DNA of 64,000 nt from Hoeflea_A sp965228785 (GTDB lineage: Bacteria; Pseudomonadota; Alphaproteobacteria; Rhizobiales; Rhizobiaceae): positions 3,348,001 through 3,412,000 of the forward strand of contig CBDDIF010000001.1 in NCBI GenBank assembly GCA_965228785.1, given 5' to 3'. Below, one piece after another: positions 7,927 through 16,672 of this stretch. Numbering within the stretch: position 1 is the first letter of the stretch; each line of letters begins with the position of its first letter. The notes beneath the pieces are model-generated. The model worked only from the letters and a program-made list of their open reading frames with translations. It did not search any database and was not told where the DNA came from. A program made the position numbers and the translations under genes.

Positions 7927-8649
7927 TCAGTTGGCGGCGCGTTGATCAGCGACAGCCTTCTCGAGTTGAAACAAGGGGACCGCGCCCGCGATCAAGGAAT
8001 CGCCGATTGTAAAGGACGGAGTGCCGGTAATGCCAAGTGCTTGGGTTATCTGATTTGAAATATCGATGTGTTTGTCGATTTCCGGCGCATCCATATCTGC
8101 TCGCAGTTTTTCGATATCGAGTCCAAGCTCCGCTGCCACCTTGAGAACATTCCGTTCGTCGGCCCGTTTCAACGACATCAAAGCCCAATGCATTTCCTCA
8201 TATTTACCCTGTTGCCGCGAGGCCAAAGCGGCGCGAGCGGCAAAAACTGACCCTTCTCCGAGAATTGGCCATTCGCGGTAAACCAGGCGAATATTGCCGT
8301 CATCCTCGATGAGTTTTTTCACATCGCCGGCGACGCGCTTGCAATAGGGGCAGTTGTAGTCAAAAAACTCCACAAGCGTCACATCGCCCTGCGGATTACC
8401 GAGGACGGGTGCACCGGGATCGCGCTCAATAAGGGCCCTGTTTTCTTGAAGGAAGGAAACAATTCGACCGGCCTCGGCCTGCTGCTCGCGCTCCTGTAAC
8501 AACGTTATCGCTTCTCTGATGATTTCAGGATTTTCCCGGATGGTGTCCAGAACCAGTTCACGAACCTGGTCTTCGCTTAAACCTTCGGCCTGAGCTAAGG
8601 GGGCAAACACTAGAAGAAGACTAAAAAAAATGCCGACAAAAAAGCGCAT
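7927..8649 (-). CDS. scsC: ScsC-like periplasmic thiol oxidoreductase (DsbA family)
   Basis: A 240-residue exported protein. After the signal peptide (FFVGIFFSLLLVFAPLAQA) comes a charged helical segment of about 45 residues (LSEDQVRELVLDTIRENPEI and on), typical of the oligomerising N-terminus of ScsC, then a DsbA-type thioredoxin fold with the active site FFDYNCPYCKRV and the cis-proline loop GTPSFTIG. ScsC proteins shuffle or isomerise disulfides and protect proteins from copper damage, and are kept reduced by ScsB, which is encoded divergently next door. The ATG at 8649 has an AGGAG site; the frame is open 63 bases upstream without one. Assignment to ScsC rather than general DsbA rests on the trimerisation-like helix and the scsB neighbour. 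Confidence 0.85.
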   Translation of the reverse strand: MRFFVGIFFSLLLVFAPLAQAEGLSEDQVRELVLDTIRENPEIIREAITLLQEREQQAEAGRIVSFLQENRALIERDPGAPVLGNPQGDVTLVEFFDYNCPYCKRVAGDVKKLIEDDGNIRLVYREWPILGEGSVFAARAALASRQQGKYEEMHWALMSLKRADERNVLKVAAELGLDIEKLRADMDAPEIDKHIDISNQITQALGITGTPSFTIGDSLIAGAVPLFQLEKAVADQRAAN

Positions 8650-8846
8650 CTGAGGCTCCTGTTGAAGGGCGCGTCGCGCGCCATTTTCGTTTTTTGGCAG
8701 ACCGCAAAACAAACCATTGTCTCAGCTTTGATGCAATGCTGTTTTTTGCCTGAAACGCCTGCCACTATTGCCACTGTAAATACGCCGACGTCCAGTGTAC
8801 GACACCATAACTCACCGAGAATTGACCGAGAGTCCAGAGTGCGGAC

Positions 8847-8877
8847 TTGACCTTCTAGCAGCTGGATACGCGATGGT
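8847..8877 (+). promoter_or_regulatory. Possible CueR-like box before scsB
   Basis: TTGACCTTC at 8847 and a GGA half-site are placed as in the copA box (half-sites TTCT and GGAT, seven bases apart), but the hexamer 19 bases after the -35 (GATGGT, 8872-8877) is a poor -10. Weak member of the set of CueR-like boxes in the window. Confidence 0.4.
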
Positions 8878-8908
8878 GGACTCAACCCAATCGAACCACC
8901 TGGAACAG

Positions 8909-11047
8909 ATGAAAATCTTTCAACATGCTATTGCATTCCTGTTGATCACCATTGGCCTCATAGTCGCCGGTGGGTCGGCGGTTGCCTCGTCGTCACCTTC
9001 ATTCACATCCGGCGCTGTGGAAGCCCGTCTGGTAACGGCGCAAAACGGTGTACCGGAGGACGCGAAAACACTTTCAGCGGCCCTACACCTGAGGCTTGAA
9101 CCGGGCTGGAAGACCTATTGGCGCTCCCCAGGTGAGGTGGGGATTGCTCCTTCGATTGACTGGTCAGAATCGTTGAACGTGTCGGATGTCAACTTTTTTT
9201 GGCCGGCGCCAACACGCTTTCGCGCGTTCGGGATCGAGAACTTCGGCTATGAAAAGGAAGTGGCCTTTCCGCTTCAAATTGTGCTCGCCGATCCTGGTGC
9301 ACCTGTGGCGTTGCGCGCCAAGGTCAACCTGTTGGTGTGCTCAACCGTGTGCGTCCCCGAAACCTTTCAACTGGCTCTGACACTCGGCCCTGGCGATGGT
9401 ATTGACGCCGAATCTGCCGAACTGCTTGGAATTTACTCAAACCGGGTTCCCGACGACGGCATAAATTCAGAATTCACATTCGAGTCAGCCGCATTTTCAC
9501 GGGACAAGAGTTTTTTGACAGTCATAGCGCGCGCAGGCGAGGCGCTTCAAAGTCCTGACATCTTCCCGGAAATGGGAAAAGAAGCTTCCTTCGGGGCTCC
9601 TGATATTCGGCTCGGGGAAGATGGTCGGTTGGTTTGGGCCCGATTTCCGGTCCTTGCTTCCCCCAAGGGCGATGCTGAACTGACAATCACGCTCGTTGAT
9701 GGTGGGCGTGCCGCCACCATACCTGCACAATTGTCTCAAGAGGAACCGCCGCCGCCCTATCTTCGAACGGGCTTACCGCGCGGGTTCGCCGTCACTGTCG
9801 GCATTGTGTTCGCCGCGTTTTTCGGTGGACTCATCTTGAACGCGATGCCATGTGTGCTACCCGTTCTGTCAATAAAACTGAACTCCGTGATCAAGGCAGG
9901 AACCCAGTCTCGGCAGCGCGTGCGAGGCGGGTTTTTGATGTCGGCTGCCGGCGTCTTGGTTTTCATGTGGCTTCTCGCCGGTATTTTAATCGGCGCCAAG
10001 GCGGTGGGAATAAGCGTGGGTTGGGGCTTGCAGTTTCAAAATCCGGTATTTCTTGCTGTGATGATTACGATCCTCGCTGTTTTTACAGCCAATCTAGTGG
10101 GATTGTTTGAGATCACGATTCCGGCGGGGATACAAAAGACGCTTGCGCGGGGCGGTGATGGCTATGGCTATGCCGGGGATTTCGCGACAGGTGCATTTGC
10201 AGCTGTCTTGGCAACACCGTGTTCCGCTCCGTTTTTAGGAACGGCGGTGGCATTTGCACTAACTGGAGGCCCCGCAACCATTTTGTTGATCTTCTCCGCG
10301 CTTGGAGTCGGATTGGCCCTGCCATATATTGTGATTGCCGCAATACCATCGCTTGTTCATGCGATCCCGAAGCCCGGACCTTGGATGGTGGCCCTTAAGG
10401 CCATGTTGGGTTTGGCATTGGCGGGTACGGTGGTTTGGCTGATCTGGGTGTTGGCCGGCGTTGCCTCAACGACTATCGCGGCCATCATTGTGGGCGTCGT
10501 GTCGCTCGCTGTGGCGCTGCTGAGTGCTGGTCAAGGGGTTTTACCAAACTCAGCGCGTTCAATTGGCCTGGTGGCAGTCGCCGCGGCAATTATTGCCGTC
10601 CCACTGCTGTTTACCCCGGAAGGTAAGGCCTCAAATGGTGGCGAAATTCGAAGGGGGAGTGCGGACCAATTCGTTTCGTGGCGTCCGTTTGAGCGCGCCT
10701 CTATCGGACGCCTCGTATCTGAGGGAAGAACCGTTTTTGTCGATGTGACCGCTGATTGGTGCATTACCTGCAAAGCCAACAAGGCACTTGTGCTCGAGCG
10801 TGGACCTGTCGCAGATGTGCTTAACGAACCTGATGTAGTCGCAATGGTTGCGGATTGGACCCGGCCTGATGAGAAGATTGCGCGCTATTTACGATCTTAC
10901 GAACGATTTGGCATTCCGTTCAATATCGTTTATGGCCCGAATGCGCCCGAGGGAATCGTACTCAGTGAAATACTGACGGTTTCAGATGTCCTGAATGCAG
11001 TGGATCGTTCGCGTGCAACGCCATTGCAAACGGTGACGAAACCATGA
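8909..11047 (+). CDS. scsB: ScsB-like membrane thiol-disulfide transporter (DsbD family)
   Basis: A 712-residue inner-membrane protein that would move electrons from cytoplasmic thioredoxin to periplasmic ScsC. In order: signal peptide; an N-terminal periplasmic region with VCSTVC (cysteine pair); an eight-helix DsbD core with its two redox cysteines in NAMPCVLPVLSIKL and ATPCSAPFLG; and a C-terminal thioredoxin-like domain with DWCITCKANK. The wording LPVLSIKL and the large N-terminal region fit ScsB rather than classical DsbD. The start is uncertain: ATG 8909 gives a clean signal peptide but a weak ribosome site; ATG 8873 and an upstream start at 8795 stay in frame. Divergent from scsC and near the ccm genes, whose apocytochrome thiol chemistry uses the same electron source. 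Confidence 0.88.
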   Translation: MKIFQHAIAFLLITIGLIVAGGSAVASSSPSFTSGAVEARLVTAQNGVPEDAKTLSAALHLRLEPGWKTYWRSPGEVGIAPSIDWSESLNVSDVNFFWPAPTRFRAFGIENFGYEKEVAFPLQIVLADPGAPVALRAKVNLLVCSTVCVPETFQLALTLGPGDGIDAESAELLGIYSNRVPDDGINSEFTFESAAFSRDKSFLTVIARAGEALQSPDIFPEMGKEASFGAPDIRLGEDGRLVWARFPVLASPKGDAELTITLVDGGRAATIPAQLSQEEPPPPYLRTGLPRGFAVTVGIVFAAFFGGLILNAMPCVLPVLSIKLNSVIKAGTQSRQRVRGGFLMSAAGVLVFMWLLAGILIGAKAVGISVGWGLQFQNPVFLAVMITILAVFTANLVGLFEITIPAGIQKTLARGGDGYGYAGDFATGAFAAVLATPCSAPFLGTAVAFALTGGPATILLIFSALGVGLALPYIVIAAIPSLVHAIPKPGPWMVALKAMLGLALAGTVVWLIWVLAGVASTTIAAIIVGVVSLAVALLSAGQGVLPNSARSIGLVAVAAAIIAVPLLFTPEGKASNGGEIRRGSADQFVSWRPFERASIGRLVSEGRTVFVDVTADWCITCKANKALVLERGPVADVLNEPDVVAMVADWTRPDEKIARYLRSYERFGIPFNIVYGPNAPEGIVLSEILTVSDVLNAVDRSRATPLQTVTKP

Positions 11048-11114
11048 AGCAGCCATCACGAATCGATAGTCCGACCAAGTGGAAGACCACCAAGCGTACC
11101 ATATTGCAGGATAC

Positions 11115-12284
11115 TCAGCCTTTAAGTTGGCTCAAGCCGTCGCTGACAATGCGACGCCGTTCGTCGTCGGCGGGTAGGGGAGCAAGAAGCTTTTGGGCTG
11201 ACTTGTAGGCGTTCAGTGCTTTCGCTTTGTCGCCAAGAACCACATAAGCGCGAGCCAACCGCAGCCAGCCGTCGAGATCCCCCGGTTCATCTTCAAGCCG
11301 TTCCGCAAGCCTTTCCACCATCGATAGAATGAAAGCCTGTCGGTCCTTTGGGTTCATATCACTCGCGGCTTCGACATCTGATGCCGTCGGTCCCGGTGCA
11401 TTCGTACTTGCTACTGGTCCGATCTGGACCGGTGGCTCTCCTATTGCGGCCGCTATCCGGTTCGCCTGCGCCAGCAGTGCGGGCATCCATTGAGCAAAGG
11501 AGTTCTCCCGTTCCAACCTTTCTTTTAGCATGGCGAAAGCCTGCCTTTGTGCGCCGGACTGATCAAGCGCCAAGGCCTTGTAGTAAGTGCCAGCCACATT
11601 GTCTGCGTCGAGTACCAATGCTCTGTCGGCGGCGGCTTCAGCCTTCGGTGTCACAATGCCGCTCTCGGCGGCGAAGAGCGCTTCAGCCAATTGGGAATAT
11701 GTACCCGAAGTCGCATCCGGTCGATTGATGAGCTGTGCGAACGCATAGACGGCATCGTCATACCGGCCCATTTTCATGTAAGTTTGCCCGAGAAGGATCC
11801 AAGCTTCTGTTGGGCTCTTTGGATCCGCTTCCAGCCGCTGTCGCAACCTTTTCGTCAGGTCTGCAATGCGTGCGGCTTCCTGAGTCTCAGCAGTCCTCGA
11901 AGCGTAAGCTCGGCTCGGAGTATCCGGACTACCAAGCATGGCGTAAAGGCCGATTGCGAATATGGGAATAAAAACAGCGCCCGAAATTGGCAACCACCAC
12001 CCCGATCTGGAAGGTTTGATTGTCCCGTCTGCCTGCTCATCTGCAGCGTTTTCCAGCTTTTCCAATGCCAGAATCCGGCGTTTGATTTCAATCCGGGCGC
12101 TTTCTGCTTCAGTCTCAGACAGCACGCCGCGTTTTATATCCGTGTCAATTTCGTTCAACTGATCGCGAAATATGGCCATTGTGCCGCTCTTTCGGCCGAC
12201 AATTGTTTTTTGCTGCCACAAGATCGGAAGTATCAGAGCCGCAACAGTAGCCAGAACCAAGAGTGTTGAGAGAAAAATAAGCAT
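11115..12284 (-). CDS. ccmI: Cytochrome c maturation protein CcmI (CycH)
   Basis: A 389-residue apocytochrome chaperone. Two N-terminal membrane segments (LIFLSTLLVLATVAALILP and, near residue 100, LPISGAVFIPIFAIGLYAML) frame a cytoplasmic loop with a leucine-zipper-like charged stretch. The periplasmic part has TPR repeats (ILLGQTYMKMGRYDDAVYAF and LARAYVVLGDKAKALNAYK). CcmI captures the C-terminal helix of apocytochrome c and passes it to CcmF/CcmH for heme ligation. The start overlaps the ccmH stop by one base (TGATG). Last gene of a leftward ccmF-G-H-I unit. Confidence 0.93.
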   Translation of the reverse strand: MLIFLSTLLVLATVAALILPILWQQKTIVGRKSGTMAIFRDQLNEIDTDIKRGVLSETEAESARIEIKRRILALEKLENAADEQADGTIKPSRSGWWLPISGAVFIPIFAIGLYAMLGSPDTPSRAYASRTAETQEAARIADLTKRLRQRLEADPKSPTEAWILLGQTYMKMGRYDDAVYAFAQLINRPDATSGTYSQLAEALFAAESGIVTPKAEAAADRALVLDADNVAGTYYKALALDQSGAQRQAFAMLKERLERENSFAQWMPALLAQANRIAAAIGEPPVQIGPVASTNAPGPTASDVEAASDMNPKDRQAFILSMVERLAERLEDEPGDLDGWLRLARAYVVLGDKAKALNAYKSAQKLLAPLPADDERRRIVSDGLSQLKG

Positions 12285-12775
12285 CAAGCCTCGTCGGACG
12301 CTTTGTTGCCCGTCATTGTCTCAAGCGCGATCTGTTCTTCGTCGCTGAGAGCAGGCGGGTCTGCAAGTGAGGATTTCCGAGCCCTCAGAAGCACAATTGC
12401 TGCTGTGCCAATGCCGATTGCGGCAAACGCAGCAGGCAACAGCCACAGGACATAGGTTTTTGGTTTAAAGGGAGGGTTTAGTAGGACATAGTCTCCGTAG
12501 CGTGCGACGACGAACGCGTAGACCTCTTCATTCGTGTCTCCAGATTTCAGTCGCCGGCGAACGAGGAGGCGCAAATCTCGAGCGACGCCGGCGTTGGAGC
12601 TGTCTATGGATTGGTTGAGGCAAACGACGCAGCGCAGGTTTGCTGATATTGCGCGTGCCCTCGCTTCAAGGGCGGGATCAGAGAGGACCTCATCCGGCTC
12701 CACGGCTTGGACAGTTGCAACACCCGCCACCAGAAGGGCCACGACAGCAAATAGCAGTTTCAGTTTGAACTTCAT
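12284..12775 (-). CDS. ccmH: Cytochrome c maturation protein CcmH
   Basis: A 163-residue thiol oxidoreductase of the heme-ligation complex. Signal/anchor at the N-terminus (LKLLFAVVALLVAGVATVQA), redox motif LRCVVCLNQSIDSSNA in the periplasm, a second membrane helix (YVLWLLPAAFAAIGIGTAA), and a short cytoplasmic tail. The LRCxxC site reduces the disulfide of apocytochrome CxxCH motifs. Length matches single-domain CcmH (CcmL/CycL) of alphaproteobacteria, which separate CcmH and CcmI. Its start overlaps the ccmG stop by four bases (ATGA). Confidence 0.95.
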   Translation of the reverse strand: MKFKLKLLFAVVALLVAGVATVQAVEPDEVLSDPALEARARAISANLRCVVCLNQSIDSSNAGVARDLRLLVRRRLKSGDTNEEVYAFVVARYGDYVLLNPPFKPKTYVLWLLPAAFAAIGIGTAAIVLLRARKSSLADPPALSDEEQIALETMTGNKASDEA

Positions 12776-13332
12776 GAGTCGGCTCCGCGCGCGGTTGCCT
12801 TCTCAAGCGCTTGCAGGACCCGCCGTTGAGCTTTTGCTCCGATTATCGGACCAACATAGCGGAACGTTACAATCCCATTGGCGTCAACGACAAAAGTCTC
12901 AGGCACACCCGATATTCCCCATTCAATTCCTACCAATCCGTCAATGTCCGATCCGATGATCTGGTAGGGGTTGCCCATCTCAGCCAACCAAGTGCGTGCG
13001 TCCTCCTGTTTGTCCTTGTAGTTGATGCCAGCGAGCCGCACGCCGCGGTCTTTGACAAATCTCGTCAACACTGCGTGCTCTGCACGGCAAGGAACACACC
13101 AGGATGCGAACACATTTACCAGGGTCGGCTGTTTGGTTCCGACAAGGTCTTTGCGGGCAAAGCCGTCAACGCCGGTGCCACTGATCGGCGGCAGGTCAAA
13201 TTCAGGTGCCGGTTTGGAAACAAGCGCCGATGGCACTTCATTCGGATCGCGGTCTGGATTGAGCCCCCACAACGCGAAGCCCCCGATAACCAACACCATC
13301 AACAAAGGCAGAGCAAAGAGGATTCGTTTCAT
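12772..13332 (-). CDS. ccmG: Thiol:disulfide interchange protein CcmG/DsbE
   Basis: A 186-residue thioredoxin-like protein anchored by one N-terminal helix (ILFALPLLMVLVIGGFALWGL). The active site is FASWCVPCRAEH, followed by the acidic-groove and GVPETFVVD cis-proline loop typical of DsbE. It keeps apocytochrome or CcmH thiols reduced. It lies eight bases after ccmF and overlaps ccmH by four, so it belongs to the same transcript. Electrons would come through CcdA/DsbD, possibly from the nearby ScsB; that link is inferred. Confidence 0.94.
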   Translation of the reverse strand: MKRILFALPLLMVLVIGGFALWGLNPDRDPNEVPSALVSKPAPEFDLPPISGTGVDGFARKDLVGTKQPTLVNVFASWCVPCRAEHAVLTRFVKDRGVRLAGINYKDKQEDARTWLAEMGNPYQIIGSDIDGLVGIEWGISGVPETFVVDANGIVTFRYVGPIIGAKAQRRVLQALEKATARGADS

Positions 13333-13340
13333 TGAAATCC

Positions 13341-15344
13341 CTATTCTGCCGGGGCCGGCGTATGTCCGCCAGTCTTGGGTTGCATCGAGCGCTTCGGTGC
13401 TCCGACGCGAAGGCGCCGATCACTAAGCGATGTGAGGCCACCCAGAATGAGAAAACCCGCACCCAGCCAAATAAAATTGACCAAAGGCTCGTAAAGAATG
13501 CGCAATGTCCATTTGTTTCGTTCGCTTTCGGCCGCTGGTTCTCCAATGGACGCATAAAGATCACCCGCGAGGGTCGACCTTATTGCGGATTCTGTCGTCG
13601 AAGAACCTGCGACGGGATAGGTTCGCCGCTCCGGATAAAGAGTTCCAATCATCTTAGCGTTTTTTCTGACGATCAGCTCACCGCGGTCGGCGAAAAAATT
13701 TGCGCCGCGAACACGTTGCACTTCTACAAATTCGACTTCAAATTCGGCAATTTCGACTTTGGTGCCGGCTTCAACAAACGTTACAATTTCGGTTTTGAAG
13801 GCACTGGAACCGACAAATCCGAAAATGCAAATTGCCAGACCGGCATGGGCAAGCGTCATCCCGTGAGCTGCTCTGGGCAGGTTGCGCACCCGGCGCATGG
13901 TTTCGGACAACGGCACGCGCAGGAGTTTTACCTTGTCCGCCCACTCCATGGCGGTCGACAGAAAAAGCCAGGTTGCAAGACCAATCGCGATCACGGCGAG
14001 CAGCGGCCCGCTGGTGTTGAGATACCATGTGACCAGCGCTGCGAGTAGCGACAGGAGCCCAACCCATTTCAACCGTGCCAGAATGCCGACGAGATCGGCT
14101 CGTTTCCAGGAGAGAAATGGCCCAATAGCCATTGCAAACACAAGCGGCATCATCATCGGAACGAATGTGGCGTCGAAGAACGGTGGGCCGACCGAGATTT
14201 TGTCACCGGTCACGGCCTCTAAAAAGAGTGGGTAGAGTGTGCCGAACAGCACCGTCGCCATGGCGGTTGCCAACAGGACGTTGTTGATGAGCAATCCGGA
14301 TTCTCTGCTGATGGGAGCGAAGATCCCGCCTTTGTCCATGGCTGGTGCGCGTGCGGCAAAAAGTGTGAGGGATCCGACGATGGAAATGCCGAGCAGTGCA
14401 AGAATGTAAAGTCCGCGTTCGGGATCCACCGCAAACGCGTGAACCGACGTAAGAAGACCCGAGCGTACGATAAATGTGCCGAGCAGGCTCAGCGAAAACG
14501 TCAGGATGGCGAGCAGAATTGTCCAGCTTTTGAACGTATTGCGTTTTTCGGTGACGATCGCGGAGTGTAAAAGTGCGGTGCCCAACAGCCAGGGCATGAA
14601 TGAAACATTCTCAACTGGATCCCAGAACCACCATCCGCCCCAGCCGAGTTCGTAGTAGGCCCACCACGATCCAAGTGCAATTCCAGCTGTTAAAAATACC
14701 CAGGCTACTAGCGTCCAGGGTCTGACCCAGCGGGCCCATGCCGGATCGACACGCCCCTCGATTAATGCGGCGACAGCGAAGGAAAATACTATCGAAAACC
14801 CAACGTAGCCTAAATACAGCAATGGCGGATGCATCGCGAGGCCGATGTCCTGCAGTAAGGGGTTGAGATCTTTACCCTCCAGCGGTGCGGGGACAATCCT
14901 GTTGAATGGGTTCGATGTGAACAGCATGAACGACAGGAAGCCGACACTGATCCAGCCTTGTACGGAAAGGGTTCGTGCCTTGAGCGCAAGCGGAATGTTG
15001 GAGCCCTTCAAGGCAACCATGGCGCCAAATATGGAAAGTATGAGGACCCACAAAAGCAAAGAGCCTTCATGGCTGCCCCACGTGGCTGAAACCTTGAATA
15101 TCATTGGTTTCAGGACGCTGGAGTTTTCCACGACATTCAAGACGCTGAAATCACTGACGACGAAAGAGCGCATCAACGCTCCAAATGCAACTGTCAAAAG
15201 CAGAAATTGGCTCACCGAAGTAGCGTCGGCGATACGCATCCACATTACGTTGCCACGGGTTGCACCCAATAGCGGTATGGTTGACTGCAACAATGCCACT
15301 GCAAGTGCGAGCGTCAGTGCAAGTTGCCCAAGTTCAGGAATCAT
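13341..15344 (-). CDS. ccmF: Heme lyase subunit CcmF
   Basis: A 667-residue polytopic membrane protein that attaches heme to apocytochromes c. The tryptophan-rich heme-handling signature is present (GWGGWWFWDPVENVSFMPW), along with many membrane helices and conserved histidines flanking it, and the C-terminal periplasmic domain. Length is normal for CcmF. The start at 15344 has GGAAG in front. The gene heads a ccmF-G-H-I unit that lacks ccmE, which normally stands directly upstream and gives heme to CcmF, and ccmABCD. A CueR-type promoter 38 bases upstream indicates copper-induced transcription, which is unusual for ccm genes. Confidence 0.95.
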   Translation of the reverse strand: MIPELGQLALTLALAVALLQSTIPLLGATRGNVMWMRIADATSVSQFLLLTVAFGALMRSFVVSDFSVLNVVENSSVLKPMIFKVSATWGSHEGSLLLWVLILSIFGAMVALKGSNIPLALKARTLSVQGWISVGFLSFMLFTSNPFNRIVPAPLEGKDLNPLLQDIGLAMHPPLLYLGYVGFSIVFSFAVAALIEGRVDPAWARWVRPWTLVAWVFLTAGIALGSWWAYYELGWGGWWFWDPVENVSFMPWLLGTALLHSAIVTEKRNTFKSWTILLAILTFSLSLLGTFIVRSGLLTSVHAFAVDPERGLYILALLGISIVGSLTLFAARAPAMDKGGIFAPISRESGLLINNVLLATAMATVLFGTLYPLFLEAVTGDKISVGPPFFDATFVPMMMPLVFAMAIGPFLSWKRADLVGILARLKWVGLLSLLAALVTWYLNTSGPLLAVIAIGLATWLFLSTAMEWADKVKLLRVPLSETMRRVRNLPRAAHGMTLAHAGLAICIFGFVGSSAFKTEIVTFVEAGTKVEIAEFEVEFVEVQRVRGANFFADRGELIVRKNAKMIGTLYPERRTYPVAGSSTTESAIRSTLAGDLYASIGEPAAESERNKWTLRILYEPLVNFIWLGAGFLILGGLTSLSDRRLRVGAPKRSMQPKTGGHTPAPAE

Positions 15345-15381
15345 GGCGCTTCCGGATGCTCAAAGGTACTTCACGTTGAGG

Positions 15382-15412
15382 AAGATGCCACTTCCCGCAG
15401 GTGGAAGGTCAA
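15382..15412 (-). promoter_or_regulatory. CueR-type promoter/operator before ccmF
   Basis: On the minus strand, TTGACC (15407-15412) and CATCTT (15382-15387) flank a 19-base spacer with the dyad TTCC-N7-GGAA at the same positions as in the copA promoter. The ccmF start is 38 bases downstream of the -10. Confidence 0.85.
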
Positions 15413-15620
15413 GGTGTCAGTTTGTATCGATTTGGTTCCTGACAAAATGCCGCACCAATGGTTCTCTCCTCGGCTCCAAAAAGTTCTTGACCTTACATCA
15501 GGTGGAACGGGTATCGGTGCCAGGAATACAGGTTGTGAATATTGATCAGTTGGCCGAACGCACCTTCCTTCCGTTCACGTGTGATCGAGTTGGCGAGGCG
15601 TGACAAACTAACAAAGGCGA

Positions 15621-15962
15621 GTGGAGAATACATTGAAAACGACACCTAGTATTAAACCCCAAGCGGCGACTATTTCCGAGGAAAAGGCAGCAAAGCCAAA
15701 CCGATTGATGCACTACGGAATGATGGCTTGTTGTGCCGTGATGCTGTTGCCGGTCGCTGCATATTTTGCTGCCGGTGGAACCGTGTCCGGGGCCCTCAAC
15801 AGCATTGGTCTTTTCGCGCCGCTCCTAGCTTGCGTTGGAATGCACCTGGTGATGCATAAGATGATGGGTAAGTCGTGTCACGGCAAGCAGGAAAAAGCAG
15901 AGCATACAAACGAACCGGTGCCGGCGGAAAGACCGCTACAGACCGAAAATGCGCAAAGATGA
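15621..15962 (+). CDS. Small DUF2933-like membrane protein
   Basis: A protein of 113 residues if GTG 15621 is used, or 109 from TTG 15633, which has the better placed GGAG. Two membrane segments (MMACCAVMLLPVAAYFAAGG and LFAPLLACVGMHLVMHKMMG) contain CC and C-x2-MH motifs, followed by a charged His/Cys tail (KSCHGKQEKAEH). The layout is that of DUF2933-type copper-cluster proteins (second helix ending in MHxxMH). It is divergent from ccmF and followed by a cytochrome c gene. A decayed relative lies at 30966-31135. Metal binding at the membrane is inferred; function is unknown. Confidence 0.7.
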   Translation: MENTLKTTPSIKPQAATISEEKAAKPNRLMHYGMMACCAVMLLPVAAYFAAGGTVSGALNSIGLFAPLLACVGMHLVMHKMMGKSCHGKQEKAEHTNEPVPAERPLQTENAQR

Positions 15963-16077
15963 GTTTCGCACGACGTAATCATATACTTAACGGCGAGAAC
16001 ATTCGGCCTTTTGGCCGAAAGGTGGGCGACCAGAAGAGCAGGGGACCTTGCCTTTGATCCAGCCAAAGAAAACCTTC

Positions 16078-16500
16078 ATGTCCGACCTGCCCAAATATGC
16101 TGTCATGGGCGTATTTGGTTTGGGCCTAATTGTGGCTATAGCTCGCGCCTTTGGACCTGACGAAAACACGATTCCAATCCAGGTCAAGACAGTTGAACTA
16201 TCAGGACTTGCCGCCGCTGGTAAGCAGATTTTCGATGAGAACTGCGCTGCCTGTCATGGCAACAATGCTTCCGGAACGGACCAGGGACCGCCTTTGATAC
16301 ATGATATCTACAATCCTGGGCATCATCCGGATGAGTCATTCCAACGGGCGGTTTCACAAGGTGTGCGGCAGCATCATTGGCAATTTGGCAATATGCCCCG
16401 GCAGCCGCAGATGCCGGTAGAGCAGACCGCAATGGTCATTGAGTATATTCGTACTCTGCAGGCCGCCAACGGGATCGTGTACCGGCAACACAATATGTAA
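16078..16500 (+). CDS. Membrane-anchored monoheme cytochrome c
   Basis: A 140-residue protein with one N-terminal signal anchor (YAVMGVFGLGLIVAIARAFG) and a class I cytochrome domain: heme site ENCAACHGNNASG, then PPLIHDIYNPGHHPDESFQRAV and a likely methionine ligand in FGNMPRQPQMP. It would carry electrons in the periplasm. ATG 16078 is preferred over an in-frame TTG at 16048; neither has a strong ribosome site. It follows the DUF2933-like gene and is a relative of the cytochrome at 24812. It may be one of the substrates of the neighbouring ccmFGHI set. Confidence 0.88.
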   Translation: MSDLPKYAVMGVFGLGLIVAIARAFGPDENTIPIQVKTVELSGLAAAGKQIFDENCAACHGNNASGTDQGPPLIHDIYNPGHHPDESFQRAVSQGVRQHHWQFGNMPRQPQMPVEQTAMVIEYIRTLQAANGIVYRQHNM

Positions 16501-16672
16501 CAATTTCAGAGCCGGCGTTGGAATACTTGGATAAAGGCGGGAACTGTTGGCAGGGAAGCACTGCTTTGCGCTTCCGCTCGAATGACCGGTTCGGCAAACT
16601 TGCCACACAGAATCATTTTAGCAGTCCATCACGTTTGATTCTCACATCGAACCGAGCGACGCTGAGGAACCG

